Of a DNA stretch of 64,000 nt, positions 43,332-52,009 are shown in pieces. The DNA comes from Geobacter sp. UBA2189 (GTDB lineage: Bacteria > Desulfobacterota > Desulfuromonadia > Geobacterales > Pseudopelobacteraceae), in the NCBI GenBank assembly GCA_002328035.1, contig DCVL01000064.1, positions 14,600-78,599 on the forward strand. Direction: 5' to 3'. Under the pieces are notes generated by a model that worked only from the letters and a program-made list of their open reading frames with translations, did no database searches and was not told where the DNA came from. The position numbers and the translations under genes are program-made. Position 1 is the first letter of the stretch. Every line of letters starts with the position of its first letter.

Positions 43332-46272
43332 AAGTGAGTAATTTGGCAATCTGCGTGGCTGAGGCACCGACCGCCTTCAAGGCATTTTTAAGCGTACTGT
43401 ACCCTGAAAATCCGGCATCTTTTAATGCATGATAAATATCACTGATACCACCCCACCCTGCATTCTTCAGAGCCTTGGCAATATCCGTGGCCCCTTTACC
43501 CACTTTTTTAAGCCCTTTGGCAACCTGTTTTGACCCAAAACCGGCATTTTTCAGAACCTTGGCCAGGTCATTCGCCCCATCAACACCGGCTGCGTACAGA
43601 CCTTCAGCGATCTCCTCAGCATTACGACCTATTGATTTAAGTCCTTTTGCAATCTCTACCGGCGCATAACCAAGTCGTTTCATATAGACAGCTGCATTTC
43701 TCGCTGTCTGCCCCAGAGTATTGACAAGAACACGGGCAATGGTTTCGCCGGTCAGTTGCAGCGCCTGTTTTAAAGCACCGGCAACCACATCCACAGGGAA
43801 ACCAACCGCTTGCAGAGCACGCGCCATAATTTCAGCACTGGTTACCCCAAGTTTATAGAGTATTACAGCTGACTCTGTCGCCGCAAAGCCGGCTCCTTTA
43901 AGGACACGGGCAATGGTTTCCGCCCCCTGAATTCCCAAGTGTCCGATAATTTTTACCGCTTCTTCGGCACTTACACCGACTCCTTTCATGATTCGCAGAA
44001 TTGCTTCAGGTCCCAACGAGAAGAGCCGCTTGAGTTGCATAGCAACCGCTTCTGCTGCAACCCCGGCATTACGCAACACCTGAGCCGCTTTCTCCGCTGT
44101 ACCCACGCCTATGGATTTGAGACTATCAGCGACAGCCGTTAATGGATACCCTGCGGTAAGGAGTATCTGCACTACACCTTCAGCTGTCTTGCCAAGTCCC
44201 TGGTGAAGGGCAACGGCCAGATCCCCAGCTGAAAAACCTTTGCCTTTCAACAGATTGACAATTGCTTCAACCGTAGCGCCAGGGATAGAACCCAGACCGG
44301 TAACGATATCGGTTAGCCCCATACCATAGCCCTGTAACATGCCTCGTATAGTATCAAGACTTGTTACACCGACGGCATAAAGCGCTGAAGCGACTTCTTT
44401 TGCCCCGTAACCAGCCTGCTTCAGAACAGCCCCTATTTCATTAGCCGGCTGTCCAAACACTTTTTGCAGAGCCTTGCCAGCCAGAGCCCCGGCCTTCACC
44501 CCTTTCTGGAAGAGATACCTGGCTGCATCAGTCATTGACTTTCCGGAATCCTTGGCTTCCTGGGCATATTTAATGGCATTGGCAAGCTCTACAGAAATCA
44601 TCTCAACCTGCTGCACCGGTGCAAATCCGAATCCCTTGATACCCCTGATTTCAACAAAACCGGCGTAGCGAGAACCGGTGTTATATGACCAGCTTGACGG
44701 GTCAGAATCGACAACACGGTATGTTCCTGGCTTAATGGTTACATTAGGCTGAATGACCCAATAGGCATTGGCTACCCCTCCCTGACCTATGGCACCGGTT
44801 GCCTGATACGGGCCAAATGTTGTGCCGTCAATATGCACAAGACTGATGGTTCCCGGCTTTACGCCACGATTGAAGTAATGGTATGAATACATCCAGGTAA
44901 TTTTGTAGGATTCGTTAATGGTGAACGTTGTTGCAAGACGTGGCCCGCTCTGGACGGCAGCAATATTGCTGTTACTGTAAATAACAGGATCCGATGGCGG
45001 CTGAAGCAGCTGAGTTCCAGTGGATTTTATACATACCCCTTTGACACAGAGATTATCGGCTGGACAGACATTGCCGCAACCTCCACAATGCTGAAGGCTG
45101 GTCTGTAGATCCACGCAGTTACCGCTACAGTTAGTTTTACCAGCAGCACAACTAACTACGCACCGTGAATCTGAGCAGACCTGACCAACTGGGCAGACCA
45201 TACCACAGCCACCACAATGGGATGAATCAGACCTTGTATCAACGCAGCTTCCGTTACAGTTTGAAGTCCCTGATGGACAGGTAGCGACTACAGGTTGGTC
45301 AGCAGTTACTGGAGTTGTTACATCAGGCTGGATTGTTTCTGTCTGGGCAGTTGCTTCTGTCTGGGCAGTTGTTCCTGATGCAGGAGACCCCTGATTGGCG
45401 GGTATGTCTATCTGACCGCCTTTGACCGTGAACTGTGCTGATTCTTCCTTTGATGTATTACCGGTCATATCGACTGCCTGAGCAGTGATACGATAGCTGC
45501 CTCCAGAGAGGGTAAATACCTGGGTTGTACCTTCCCAAACACGACCAAGTCCGGTTAATTGTTGGGATTGGGCAAGGTTACCCTGCTGATCAAATATCCT
45601 GACGTTAATTTCACGCAGTTGTTTGTCGTCATTGGCTTTGAAACTGAAGCTGACGTTGTTGGCTACTGTCTGGTTTACCTTTATTTTACCTATGCTGGGG
45701 GCAAGATCAAATTTGTCTTTAAGCTCCACGAGCTTGTCAACTATGTCACCTGCGCCACCCTGGGATTTTGGGGTAGGTTTGAGATGATCCTGACCCCAAG
45801 TGTCCTGATTTGGCGTACCCTGGCCATAGCCGCCATACCCTCCCTGACCATAACCTGGAGCTGCTGCAATGGCTGGCAGTGAGGCTTTGCCGGTAACTAC
45901 TTCGCTCTTGAGCTTAAGGTCATCCACAAGCTGTAATACATATGGGACATCCTTCTGGTTCAGGGTTGCTTCTATAGGGATGTTGACGGTTGTTTCACCG
46001 GTGTAGCCACCGGGTACACGACGGTTGTCGTATTCGTCTATGTTGATCTCTTTTGCATTGGTGCCAGCAGAGACCCGTACTAATGTTACAGGGTTGCTGG
46101 ACTGCCATTGCAGGGTGACATGCAGTGAACGATCCAGATACTGGGCTGTATGATGTATGATGTCTGGACGCTCTGCGGCAAAAAGAGATGTGCCAAGAAA
46201 CAGAAATAACATTAATGGCAACAAAACTGAAACCCAACGATAACATGCATGTTTAATGAGATTAATTTGCAT
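43330..46272 (-). CDS. Large secreted protein with Cys-rich modules and 29-residue C-terminal repeats
   Basis: About 980 residues. Signal peptide (about 1-37, ending FAAERPD). An early region carries a Tyr/Gly/Gln-rich linker (YGQGGYGGYGQG) and an Ig-like segment (LREINVRIFDQQGN...). Two cysteine-rich modules follow, each with CxGxCVD...HCGGCGxVCP...C, like those of myxobacterial surface proteins. A beta-rich domain (about 440-560) then leads into thirteen consecutive 29-residue alpha-helical repeats (43360-44490). ATG at 46272 with GGAGG is chosen; the open frame extends to 46365. It is probably an exported structural or adhesive protein. No known family covers the repeats as far as I recognise. 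Monocistronic. Confidence 0.75.
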   Translation of the reverse strand: MQINLIKHACYRWVSVLLPLMLFLFLGTSLFAAERPDIIHHTAQYLDRSLHVTLQWQSSNPVTLVRVSAGTNAKEINIDEYDNRRVPGGYTGETTVNIPIEATLNQKDVPYVLQLVDDLKLKSEVVTGKASLPAIAAAPGYGQGGYGGYGQGTPNQDTWGQDHLKPTPKSQGGAGDIVDKLVELKDKFDLAPSIGKIKVNQTVANNVSFSFKANDDKQLREINVRIFDQQGNLAQSQQLTGLGRVWEGTTQVFTLSGGSYRITAQAVDMTGNTSKEESAQFTVKGGQIDIPANQGSPASGTTAQTEATAQTETIQPDVTTPVTADQPVVATCPSGTSNCNGSCVDTRSDSSHCGGCGMVCPVGQVCSDSRCVVSCAAGKTNCSGNCVDLQTSLQHCGGCGNVCPADNLCVKGVCIKSTGTQLLQPPSDPVIYSNSNIAAVQSGPRLATTFTINESYKITWMYSYHYFNRGVKPGTISLVHIDGTTFGPYQATGAIGQGGVANAYWVIQPNVTIKPGTYRVVDSDPSSWSYNTGSRYAGFVEIRGIKGFGFAPVQQVEMISVELANAIKYAQEAKDSGKSMTDAARYLFQKGVKAGALAGKALQKVFGQPANEIGAVLKQAGYGAKEVASALYAVGVTSLDTIRGMLQGYGMGLTDIVTGLGSIPGATVEAIVNLLKGKGFSAGDLAVALHQGLGKTAEGVVQILLTAGYPLTAVADSLKSIGVGTAEKAAQVLRNAGVAAEAVAMQLKRLFSLGPEAILRIMKGVGVSAEEAVKIIGHLGIQGAETIARVLKGAGFAATESAVILYKLGVTSAEIMARALQAVGFPVDVVAGALKQALQLTGETIARVLVNTLGQTARNAAVYMKRLGYAPVEIAKGLKSIGRNAEEIAEGLYAAGVDGANDLAKVLKNAGFGSKQVAKGLKKVGKGATDIAKALKNAGWGGISDIYHALKDAGFSGYSTLKNALKAVGASATQIAKLLT
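43360..44490 (-). repeat. Thirteen gap-free 29-residue (87-bp) coding repeats
   Basis: Each unit follows the pattern xxxVAxxLxxxGxxxxExIAxxLKxAGxx, with two amphipathic half-repeats of about 14-15 residues. All thirteen align without a single insertion or deletion, then the protein ends in ATQIAKLLT. At the DNA level the units have diverged, so it is an old array, kept in register by selection on the protein. Confidence 0.85.
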
Positions 46273-46421
46273 CGGGACACCTCCGTCAAAATCATTTATC
46301 GGTTTATGAATAATTCCTTCTAAAATCTTCATAATCATACATAAATCTAAAAACATGAATGTCAAGAAAGCGGGTCAATTGATTGCTCAAAAGGGTGATG
46401 TTTGGTCAAGACTACAAATAG

Positions 46422-46453
46422 TCAGTGAGTGCAATACAAATCGCACTCACTGA
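46422..46453 (-). terminator. Hairpin downstream of the bd-like oxidase genes
   Basis: TCAGTGAGTGC and GCACTCACTGA form an 11-bp perfect stem around a 10-base loop, 17 bases past the stop of the second oxidase gene. The T-run on the minus strand is weak, so termination or 3'-end protection are both possible. Confidence 0.5.
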
Positions 46454-46469
46454 AAATAAAACCAACGCT

Positions 46470-47534
46470 TTACACCTTGTCAGTCTTTGGAAGCTTGCTC
46501 AGCATCCAGACAATAACAATCAGACCAAAGACAAGCGTAGCAAGAAAGAAAGTCAGTGGAGACCACTGTACATTCGTCGGAACTTTGGTCATATCAAAGT
46601 ATTGTGCCAGATAACCAGTACGAATGCTGTCCCTCATAAATGACATTACATATACCAAAGGTAATGTAAGCCAGAGTGTGGCCATTACCTTCTGCTTATA
46701 ACCTGTAACCAGAGTTGCAATAGCCAGGACAACCCCAACAGCAAGAAGTCCGGTAGCCAGGTTGTTGCCACCCATAAACCTCTTCAGGATCTCCGATGGA
46801 AGTGTTATCAGAAACCATATCCCGACAAGCAGTTGCAGAGCTGTAAGCCATGTAAAAAGCTGCATCCCAAGCTTTAAACCTGCCTTAGCCACCTCCCTGT
46901 CCCTCTTGAGAAAAGTTACCGAATATACAGCTGTGAACAGCCCACCAACCGCCAGCGAACCTGTCATCAGATGGATATATCTGGACAGAAGGGCTGGATC
47001 AGCAAGGTTAAGAAGCGTACCTCCTGGAGTGTTAAACCAACGACTCCAGCTTGCCGGTGATATCATCATGGTCATATTATTTGTAAATATGAACCCGACT
47101 GACATAAGCAGTATAAGTACGGCAAAGATCCCAAAAATTGCGATATTGCCAAGCTTCTTGAAGCTGAAGTCATATATGTAGGCCAGATAATATGCAACTA
47201 TAACCAGAGGGATCACTCCAAGCCAGAATAAACCCATCAGGACGGTGCTGGAATATAACAGATGGCCATAAATCACATTTACAAAAAGTAGAGGCGCCAC
47301 TCCAAGATTTACGGTAAATGCTACAAGAAACGGCAGCGCCTTTGCCAGTTGATGTGCAAGTTCTCTATACTGACGACCTGGAAGCAGGTGGGAGATAAAA
47401 GCTGCAAGGGCCGAACCCAGCATTGCGTTCATGGCAAACAGATGAAGAGGGAATGTAAGCATCAGCAGAAACTGAAGCCAGCCCCAGTGAACAGTCAGGG
47501 CATCAGCAGTTGGAATCAGGTTCGCAGGATTCAT
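46470..47534 (-). CDS. Cytochrome bd-type oxidase-like subunit II (membrane protein)
   Basis: A 354-residue polytopic protein with about nine hydrophobic segments, starting with a long helix after LTVHWGWLQFLLMLTFPLHLF. It is the second gene of a pair overlapping by 4 bases with a heme-c-fused cytochrome bd-like subunit, so it is best read as the partner subunit. It has little direct similarity that I recognise to classical CydB, matching the divergent heme-c type of bd-superfamily reductases. No cofactor motif is evident. Function depends on the partner assignment. Confidence 0.6.
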   Translation of the reverse strand: MNPANLIPTADALTVHWGWLQFLLMLTFPLHLFAMNAMLGSALAAFISHLLPGRQYRELAHQLAKALPFLVAFTVNLGVAPLLFVNVIYGHLLYSSTVLMGLFWLGVIPLVIVAYYLAYIYDFSFKKLGNIAIFGIFAVLILLMSVGFIFTNNMTMMISPASWSRWFNTPGGTLLNLADPALLSRYIHLMTGSLAVGGLFTAVYSVTFLKRDREVAKAGLKLGMQLFTWLTALQLLVGIWFLITLPSEILKRFMGGNNLATGLLAVGVVLAIATLVTGYKQKVMATLWLTLPLVYVMSFMRDSIRTGYLAQYFDMTKVPTNVQWSPLTFFLATLVFGLIVIVWMLSKLPKTDKV

Positions 47535-49288
47535 TTGGCACCTCCAAGCTGCTTCGATATGTAGTCAGCCATTGCATCTTTTTCCGCAGGTGTGCCGTTA
47601 TAATCCGGCATTGCAGAGTTTAGAGCCGGAAGTTTGTCAAGAGAGGCTCTGACCTTCTCCATTGACCAGCCGGTCATCTTCGGCTTTATCTGGTCAAGGC
47701 TGTGGCATGCCGCACAGTTATCCTCAAAAAGAGTAGCTCCGACAACTTTCGATGGAGCCGCAACATCCGGATTATTCAGGCCAAACAGATAACCTGCCAT
47801 TGCATCCTTGTCTGCGGGGGGGGCGTTATAATCAGACATCGCCGGGTTTAAAGCGGGAAGATTGTCCAATGCTTTGCGAACTTTATCACGCGACCAGCCT
47901 GCCATCTTCGGCTTTATGCTATCGGCTGTATGACAGGCCGCGCAGTTTTCATCATAAAGCAGTTTGCCACGATCGCCCGCAGCAGCATTATCTTCAATAA
48001 GCGTTTTTTTATGAATTCCGGCTGTAATATATGCAGCAAGTGCCTCAAGCTCTGAATCATTACCGACAAAAGGAGGCATAAAGTACCGTTTTTCATGTAT
48101 TGTAGCTAGATACTTGCGCATGGCATTAAAACTCATGTTTTTTGTGCGGTTGATAATATCGTTGTTCATTCCTCCCAGGCTGTGGCAGACAAAACATTGA
48201 TGCAGGAAAAGCTCTTTACCGGCCTCCAGCTGATTCACCTCGGTTACCTCTTTATGTTGAACCCATTTGGCATTCTTTAAAAATCCTTCCCTGTTTATCC
48301 TCTCAACATCTTTCTTTAAGATACCGTTTGAATACATAACCTCATTAACTATGTAGGGACGCCTTGCCGCCTCGCGTGTCCATTCGAAGGCTCCCATGTA
48401 ACCCATGGCAGCTATCATTACAATTACGGTCATAGAGCGTATACGAGCCTTTGGATTCAACAGTATAAGCGCAATAACCAGACCTGCCAGCAGAGCCATT
48501 GAAAAGGCTCCAACCTTGACGGCAGTGGCAATTGTAGGAGATCCCCCGACAACAAGGGTACGAGCCTTATCCGGCAATACCGACATGTACCACCAACCGG
48601 AAGGGACAGAGAACAAAAGTGAAACAAGAGCCCATATACCGGAGTAGCGGATCATCTTGTGGCGTGTCACCTCATCTTCCAGAAATGTAGCCGTAAGGAA
48701 ACCGTAGCATCCAGCAAGCATAAAACTCATAAAACTCCGGAAAAAGAGAGAAGGCCAGAAGGTGGGGTTAAAAAACCCTGACCAGAAATTGCCATTTGTC
48801 ACCCATGCACCGGGAGTCAGCATGAAGTCTATGATCCCTGTAATGAGAAAAAGACTCATCCAGGCAGCTCCAAAGTAGATCCACCCTATAGTCTGGTGTG
48901 TCCGGTCATCCATCTTCCCAAAGGTATAGAAATAGATGAACAGTGCAATAATCTCGACCAGAAAAAAGACCCATTCCGCTGCCCAGCCAAACACAAAGGT
49001 ATGTATAAGCAGTGAGGTTGCCGCCGGGTGGATAAGTGAGATTACAAACCAGATTGCAACACCGGTAAGCCCTCCGAAAACCATTGTCAAAAGCATAAAA
49101 AACTTTGTATGTTTCTTTACAAAATCCAGTACTGATTGATCTTTTTCGCGCAGAGCCTTTCTTTCGGCCATCACGAGATAAAGCCCGCCACCTACCGCAA
49201 AATGAGATACGAAGACATGCACTATAGCAACCAGGGCTATAAGAAGTCCTCCCCCGAAGGTTGGCACGTACCAGACCGGATAATTCAT
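47531..49288 (-). CDS. Cytochrome bd-type oxidase subunit I fused to three cytochrome c domains
   Basis: 585 residues. The N-terminal ~330 residues carry eight or so membrane helices with the CydA-like start (HVFVSHFAVGGGLYLVMAE, VFGWAAEWVFFLVE, PSGWWYMSV). Three class I heme sites follow: CFVCH, CAACH and CAACH. The last two domains are near copies with a 76-residue period (heme His codons at 47930 and 47702), an internal duplication. It fits the heme-c-containing (OR-C) branch of the bd superfamily described for Deltaproteobacteria, which may take electrons from cytochrome c rather than quinol. A run of eight G on the plus strand (47816-47823) lies between the two copies. Oxygen as acceptor is an inference. 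Confidence 0.75.
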   Translation of the reverse strand: MNYPVWYVPTFGGGLLIALVAIVHVFVSHFAVGGGLYLVMAERKALREKDQSVLDFVKKHTKFFMLLTMVFGGLTGVAIWFVISLIHPAATSLLIHTFVFGWAAEWVFFLVEIIALFIYFYTFGKMDDRTHQTIGWIYFGAAWMSLFLITGIIDFMLTPGAWVTNGNFWSGFFNPTFWPSLFFRSFMSFMLAGCYGFLTATFLEDEVTRHKMIRYSGIWALVSLLFSVPSGWWYMSVLPDKARTLVVGGSPTIATAVKVGAFSMALLAGLVIALILLNPKARIRSMTVIVMIAAMGYMGAFEWTREAARRPYIVNEVMYSNGILKKDVERINREGFLKNAKWVQHKEVTEVNQLEAGKELFLHQCFVCHSLGGMNNDIINRTKNMSFNAMRKYLATIHEKRYFMPPFVGNDSELEALAAYITAGIHKKTLIEDNAAAGDRGKLLYDENCAACHTADSIKPKMAGWSRDKVRKALDNLPALNPAMSDYNAPPADKDAMAGYLFGLNNPDVAAPSKVVGATLFEDNCAACHSLDQIKPKMTGWSMEKVRASLDKLPALNSAMPDYNGTPAEKDAMADYISKQLGGAK

Positions 49289-49292
49289 TCCT

Positions 49293-50543
49293 TTATTCCC
49301 CTTTAATGGCCGCTGCTATCAATTCTGGAAGAAGTTCAATGATTTGCTGGCTGCCATCAGCCATCAGCTTTAATGATGCTTTGCCTGAGGTAAGCTCGGT
49401 CTCTCCCAGAACGATGCTATAACGCGCCTTCAGCTTATCAGCCCTCCGCAACTGTCCTTTAAGACTTTTACCTTCATAGTCACTTTCAACCCAAAACCCC
49501 TGGTGCTGGAGCGCAGCCATCAGGCGGAAGGCCTCAGAGCGGGATGCATCTCCCATTATCGCTATAAACAGATCCGGTGTACGTTCAAAGCATCTGTCTC
49601 CAAGAAGCAAAGCGACCCTTTCAACACCAAGTGCAAAGCCTATACCTGGCACAGATGGCCCCCCCAACTGCTCAATAAGGCCATCGTAACGACCACCGGC
49701 CGCAACTGCCGATTGCGCACCCAAAAGGCCGGTAACAAGCTCAAATGTAGTACGGGTATAGTAATCAAGTCCCCTTACCATCCTGGGATTTATACTAAAT
49801 GAAACTGCCGCTGTCTCAAGGTAACTCTGCACCTTTTTGAAATGTTCATCACATTCAGTGCAAAGATGCCCGATCATGGAAGGAGCCCCCTCTGTTGCCT
49901 CAACACATCCAGGCACCTTGCAATCAAGAGCCCTCAGAGGGTTTGATGAGATGCGCCGTCTACAGTCTTCGCATAGCTTGTCCCTGCGTTCATCCAGAAA
50001 ATTTACCAGTGCCTCACGATACCCTGGACGGCAGACAGGACAGCCAAGAGAGTTGATCTGAAGAGTAGGCTCTTTAAGTCCAAGCTCACTAAACAGACGA
50101 CTGACCATCAGAAGCAGTTGTGCGTCAATCATCGGATCTGCTGCGCCTGTAACCTCGGCTCCAATCTGGTGAAACTGGCGATAACGCCCTTTTTGTGGAC
50201 GTTCATGGCGAAACATCGGCCCCATATAATAGAGCTTGTTGATGCTTTCCTGAGCATAAAGTTTACGCTCAACAAGAGCCCTTATAACACCGGCTGTCCC
50301 TTCAGGTCGAAGAGTAAGACTGCTTCCGGCCTTATCAGTGAAGGTATACATCTCTTTTTCAACTATATCGGTGGTATCCCCTATTGAACGGCAAAAAAGC
50401 TCCGTCTTTTCAACTATAGGTACACGTATTTCATTAAATCCAAAACTGCTGAAAACTCGACGGGCAGTATCTTCTATAAACTGCCAAAGCCCTGATTCGG
50501 CGGGTAACAGATCGTTAAAACCCTTTATTGCGGTGATGCTCAT
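49293..50543 (-). CDS. hisS: Histidyl-tRNA synthetase
   Basis: Class II synthetase of 416 residues. Motif 2 region (YYMGPMFRHERPQKGRYRQFHQIGAE) and the HisRS signature LVTGLLGAQSAVAAGGRYDGL are present, with the RGLDYYTRT histidine motif. The frame begins at a GTG at 50549, but ATG at 50543 has AAGGAG with five-base spacing. It overlaps the end of the upstream response-regulator gene by two codons or less, suggesting joint transcription. Confidence 0.96.
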   Translation of the reverse strand: MSITAIKGFNDLLPAESGLWQFIEDTARRVFSSFGFNEIRVPIVEKTELFCRSIGDTTDIVEKEMYTFTDKAGSSLTLRPEGTAGVIRALVERKLYAQESINKLYYMGPMFRHERPQKGRYRQFHQIGAEVTGAADPMIDAQLLLMVSRLFSELGLKEPTLQINSLGCPVCRPGYREALVNFLDERRDKLCEDCRRRISSNPLRALDCKVPGCVEATEGAPSMIGHLCTECDEHFKKVQSYLETAAVSFSINPRMVRGLDYYTRTTFELVTGLLGAQSAVAAGGRYDGLIEQLGGPSVPGIGFALGVERVALLLGDRCFERTPDLFIAIMGDASRSEAFRLMAALQHQGFWVESDYEGKSLKGQLRRADKLKARYSIVLGETELTSGKASLKLMADGSQQIIELLPELIAAAIKGE

Positions 50544-50545
50544 CT

Positions 50546-51943
50546 TCACTCCTTATCTGTTTCAGTTTCGATCGCTAATTGTTCAACAATATGGTAGATG
50601 CGATTCTTGCCTGCTGCCTTTCCTGCATACATAGCCTTGTCAGCCAGCTCAAGCAGATCTTCCAGGCCTACAGCATCGTTTGGATAAGAGGCGAAGCCTA
50701 GACTGGCCGTCAGTTTGATATTATAACCATCAGGGGAAAGAAAGGGATGACCCTCAATCATCCGCCGGATACGTTCTCCAACCCTCAATGCAGTTTCAGG
50801 GCTGGTTTCAACCAGAATTATGGTGTATTCGTCACCACCATAACGTATAACAACATCAACTTCACGAACCGAGTTTTTGAGGATCTGCCCCAATTCTTTA
50901 AGAAGATTACTTCCAACCAGATGCCCATATGTATCATTCACAGCCTTAAAATTATCCAGATCAAGAAATAAAACTGAAAGCTGGGTTGAATAGCGATCGG
51001 CTCTCTTTATCTCCCTCTCCATGGCAACCTTCAGATAGCGGTAATTGAACAACCCTGAGAGTTCATCTATATAGAGCATTTCACGGGTTGAGGTAAAGCG
51101 GAGAGCATTTTCGAGGGATCTGGATGCCTGTTCCTGAAGAAACGATATATTCTTTTCATTTTTAAGAACCGGGACAACCTGTCCAGGATCATTAAACAGG
51201 ATTATTACACCGTGGCAATTTCCTTGCGTAGCAAGGGGCACAATAATACTTCCTCCAAGATTTGCATTGTCCAGTTCATCATATCCTGAAGGGAGGAGTG
51301 TCCTTACAGGATGCCCGTTAGTGGAAGGAGGCTTGTTAAATGTTGAAGCAAGCAGTTTGCATGCAGCATTAGCGATTGTATCATCAATCCCTTTCAGTTC
51401 TTTTATAATGAATTCATCATCAAGCTTGACAAGGCCAACCCCCCTGCTGACCCCCACTTCACGAGCCAACGCGTCAACCGCAAGGTGGCATACCCCCTCA
51501 AGGTCAAGACAGCCTGACAAAGTCTGGCTGGTCTGCAGCAATCCAAGCATATTGCGCAACTCTACATTCTCACTCAAGAGATGCCGTTGTTCCATGCAGA
51601 GACTGACAGCATGAAGCAATTCATCAGAGTTTATCGGCTTTAACAGATAATCTCTGGCTCCATGTTTAAGTGAAAAAAGGGCTGATTCAAGATCTGCATT
51701 GGCTGTAACAAGAATCACATCAATAGATGGATCCTTGAGCTTGATTTTAACAAGAAGTTCAAGCCCTGAGATACCTGGCATGGTCAAATCTGTTATAACC
51801 AGACCATAAATTGTTTTTGACAACAGAGTTAAAGCTTCTTCACCAGAAACTACAGTTGAAACAGGATATCCGGCTTTTCTTAGCAGATCGGCATACAGGT
51901 CACGCAAAAAAGAGTCTTCTTCAACTATCAGTATTTCATCCAT
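50546..51943 (-). CDS. Response regulator with GGDEF domain (putative diguanylate cyclase)
   Basis: 465 residues. A receiver (about 1-118; EE8-9, phospho-acceptor D52 in VITDLTMPG, KPI near 102) is followed by a GAF-like middle region and a GGDEF domain near the C-terminus. The active-site motif reads RYGGDEYTIIL, with Tyr in place of the usual Phe, a tolerated variant. An inhibitory RxxD site (REVD) sits five residues upstream, so product feedback is expected. It likely makes c-di-GMP on phosphorylation. No histidine kinase is adjacent. ATG at 51943, MDEILIVEED. Confidence 0.9.
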   Translation of the reverse strand: MDEILIVEEDSFLRDLYADLLRKAGYPVSTVVSGEEALTLLSKTIYGLVITDLTMPGISGLELLVKIKLKDPSIDVILVTANADLESALFSLKHGARDYLLKPINSDELLHAVSLCMEQRHLLSENVELRNMLGLLQTSQTLSGCLDLEGVCHLAVDALAREVGVSRGVGLVKLDDEFIIKELKGIDDTIANAACKLLASTFNKPPSTNGHPVRTLLPSGYDELDNANLGGSIIVPLATQGNCHGVIILFNDPGQVVPVLKNEKNISFLQEQASRSLENALRFTSTREMLYIDELSGLFNYRYLKVAMEREIKRADRYSTQLSVLFLDLDNFKAVNDTYGHLVGSNLLKELGQILKNSVREVDVVIRYGGDEYTIILVETSPETALRVGERIRRMIEGHPFLSPDGYNIKLTASLGFASYPNDAVGLEDLLELADKAMYAGKAAGKNRIYHIVEQLAIETETDKE

Positions 51944-52009
51944 GTCTGGATTCCTCTATCTATTAGCTGAAAACAGAGATTTCTCACTATATTGAATCAA
52001 TTTTGATTA

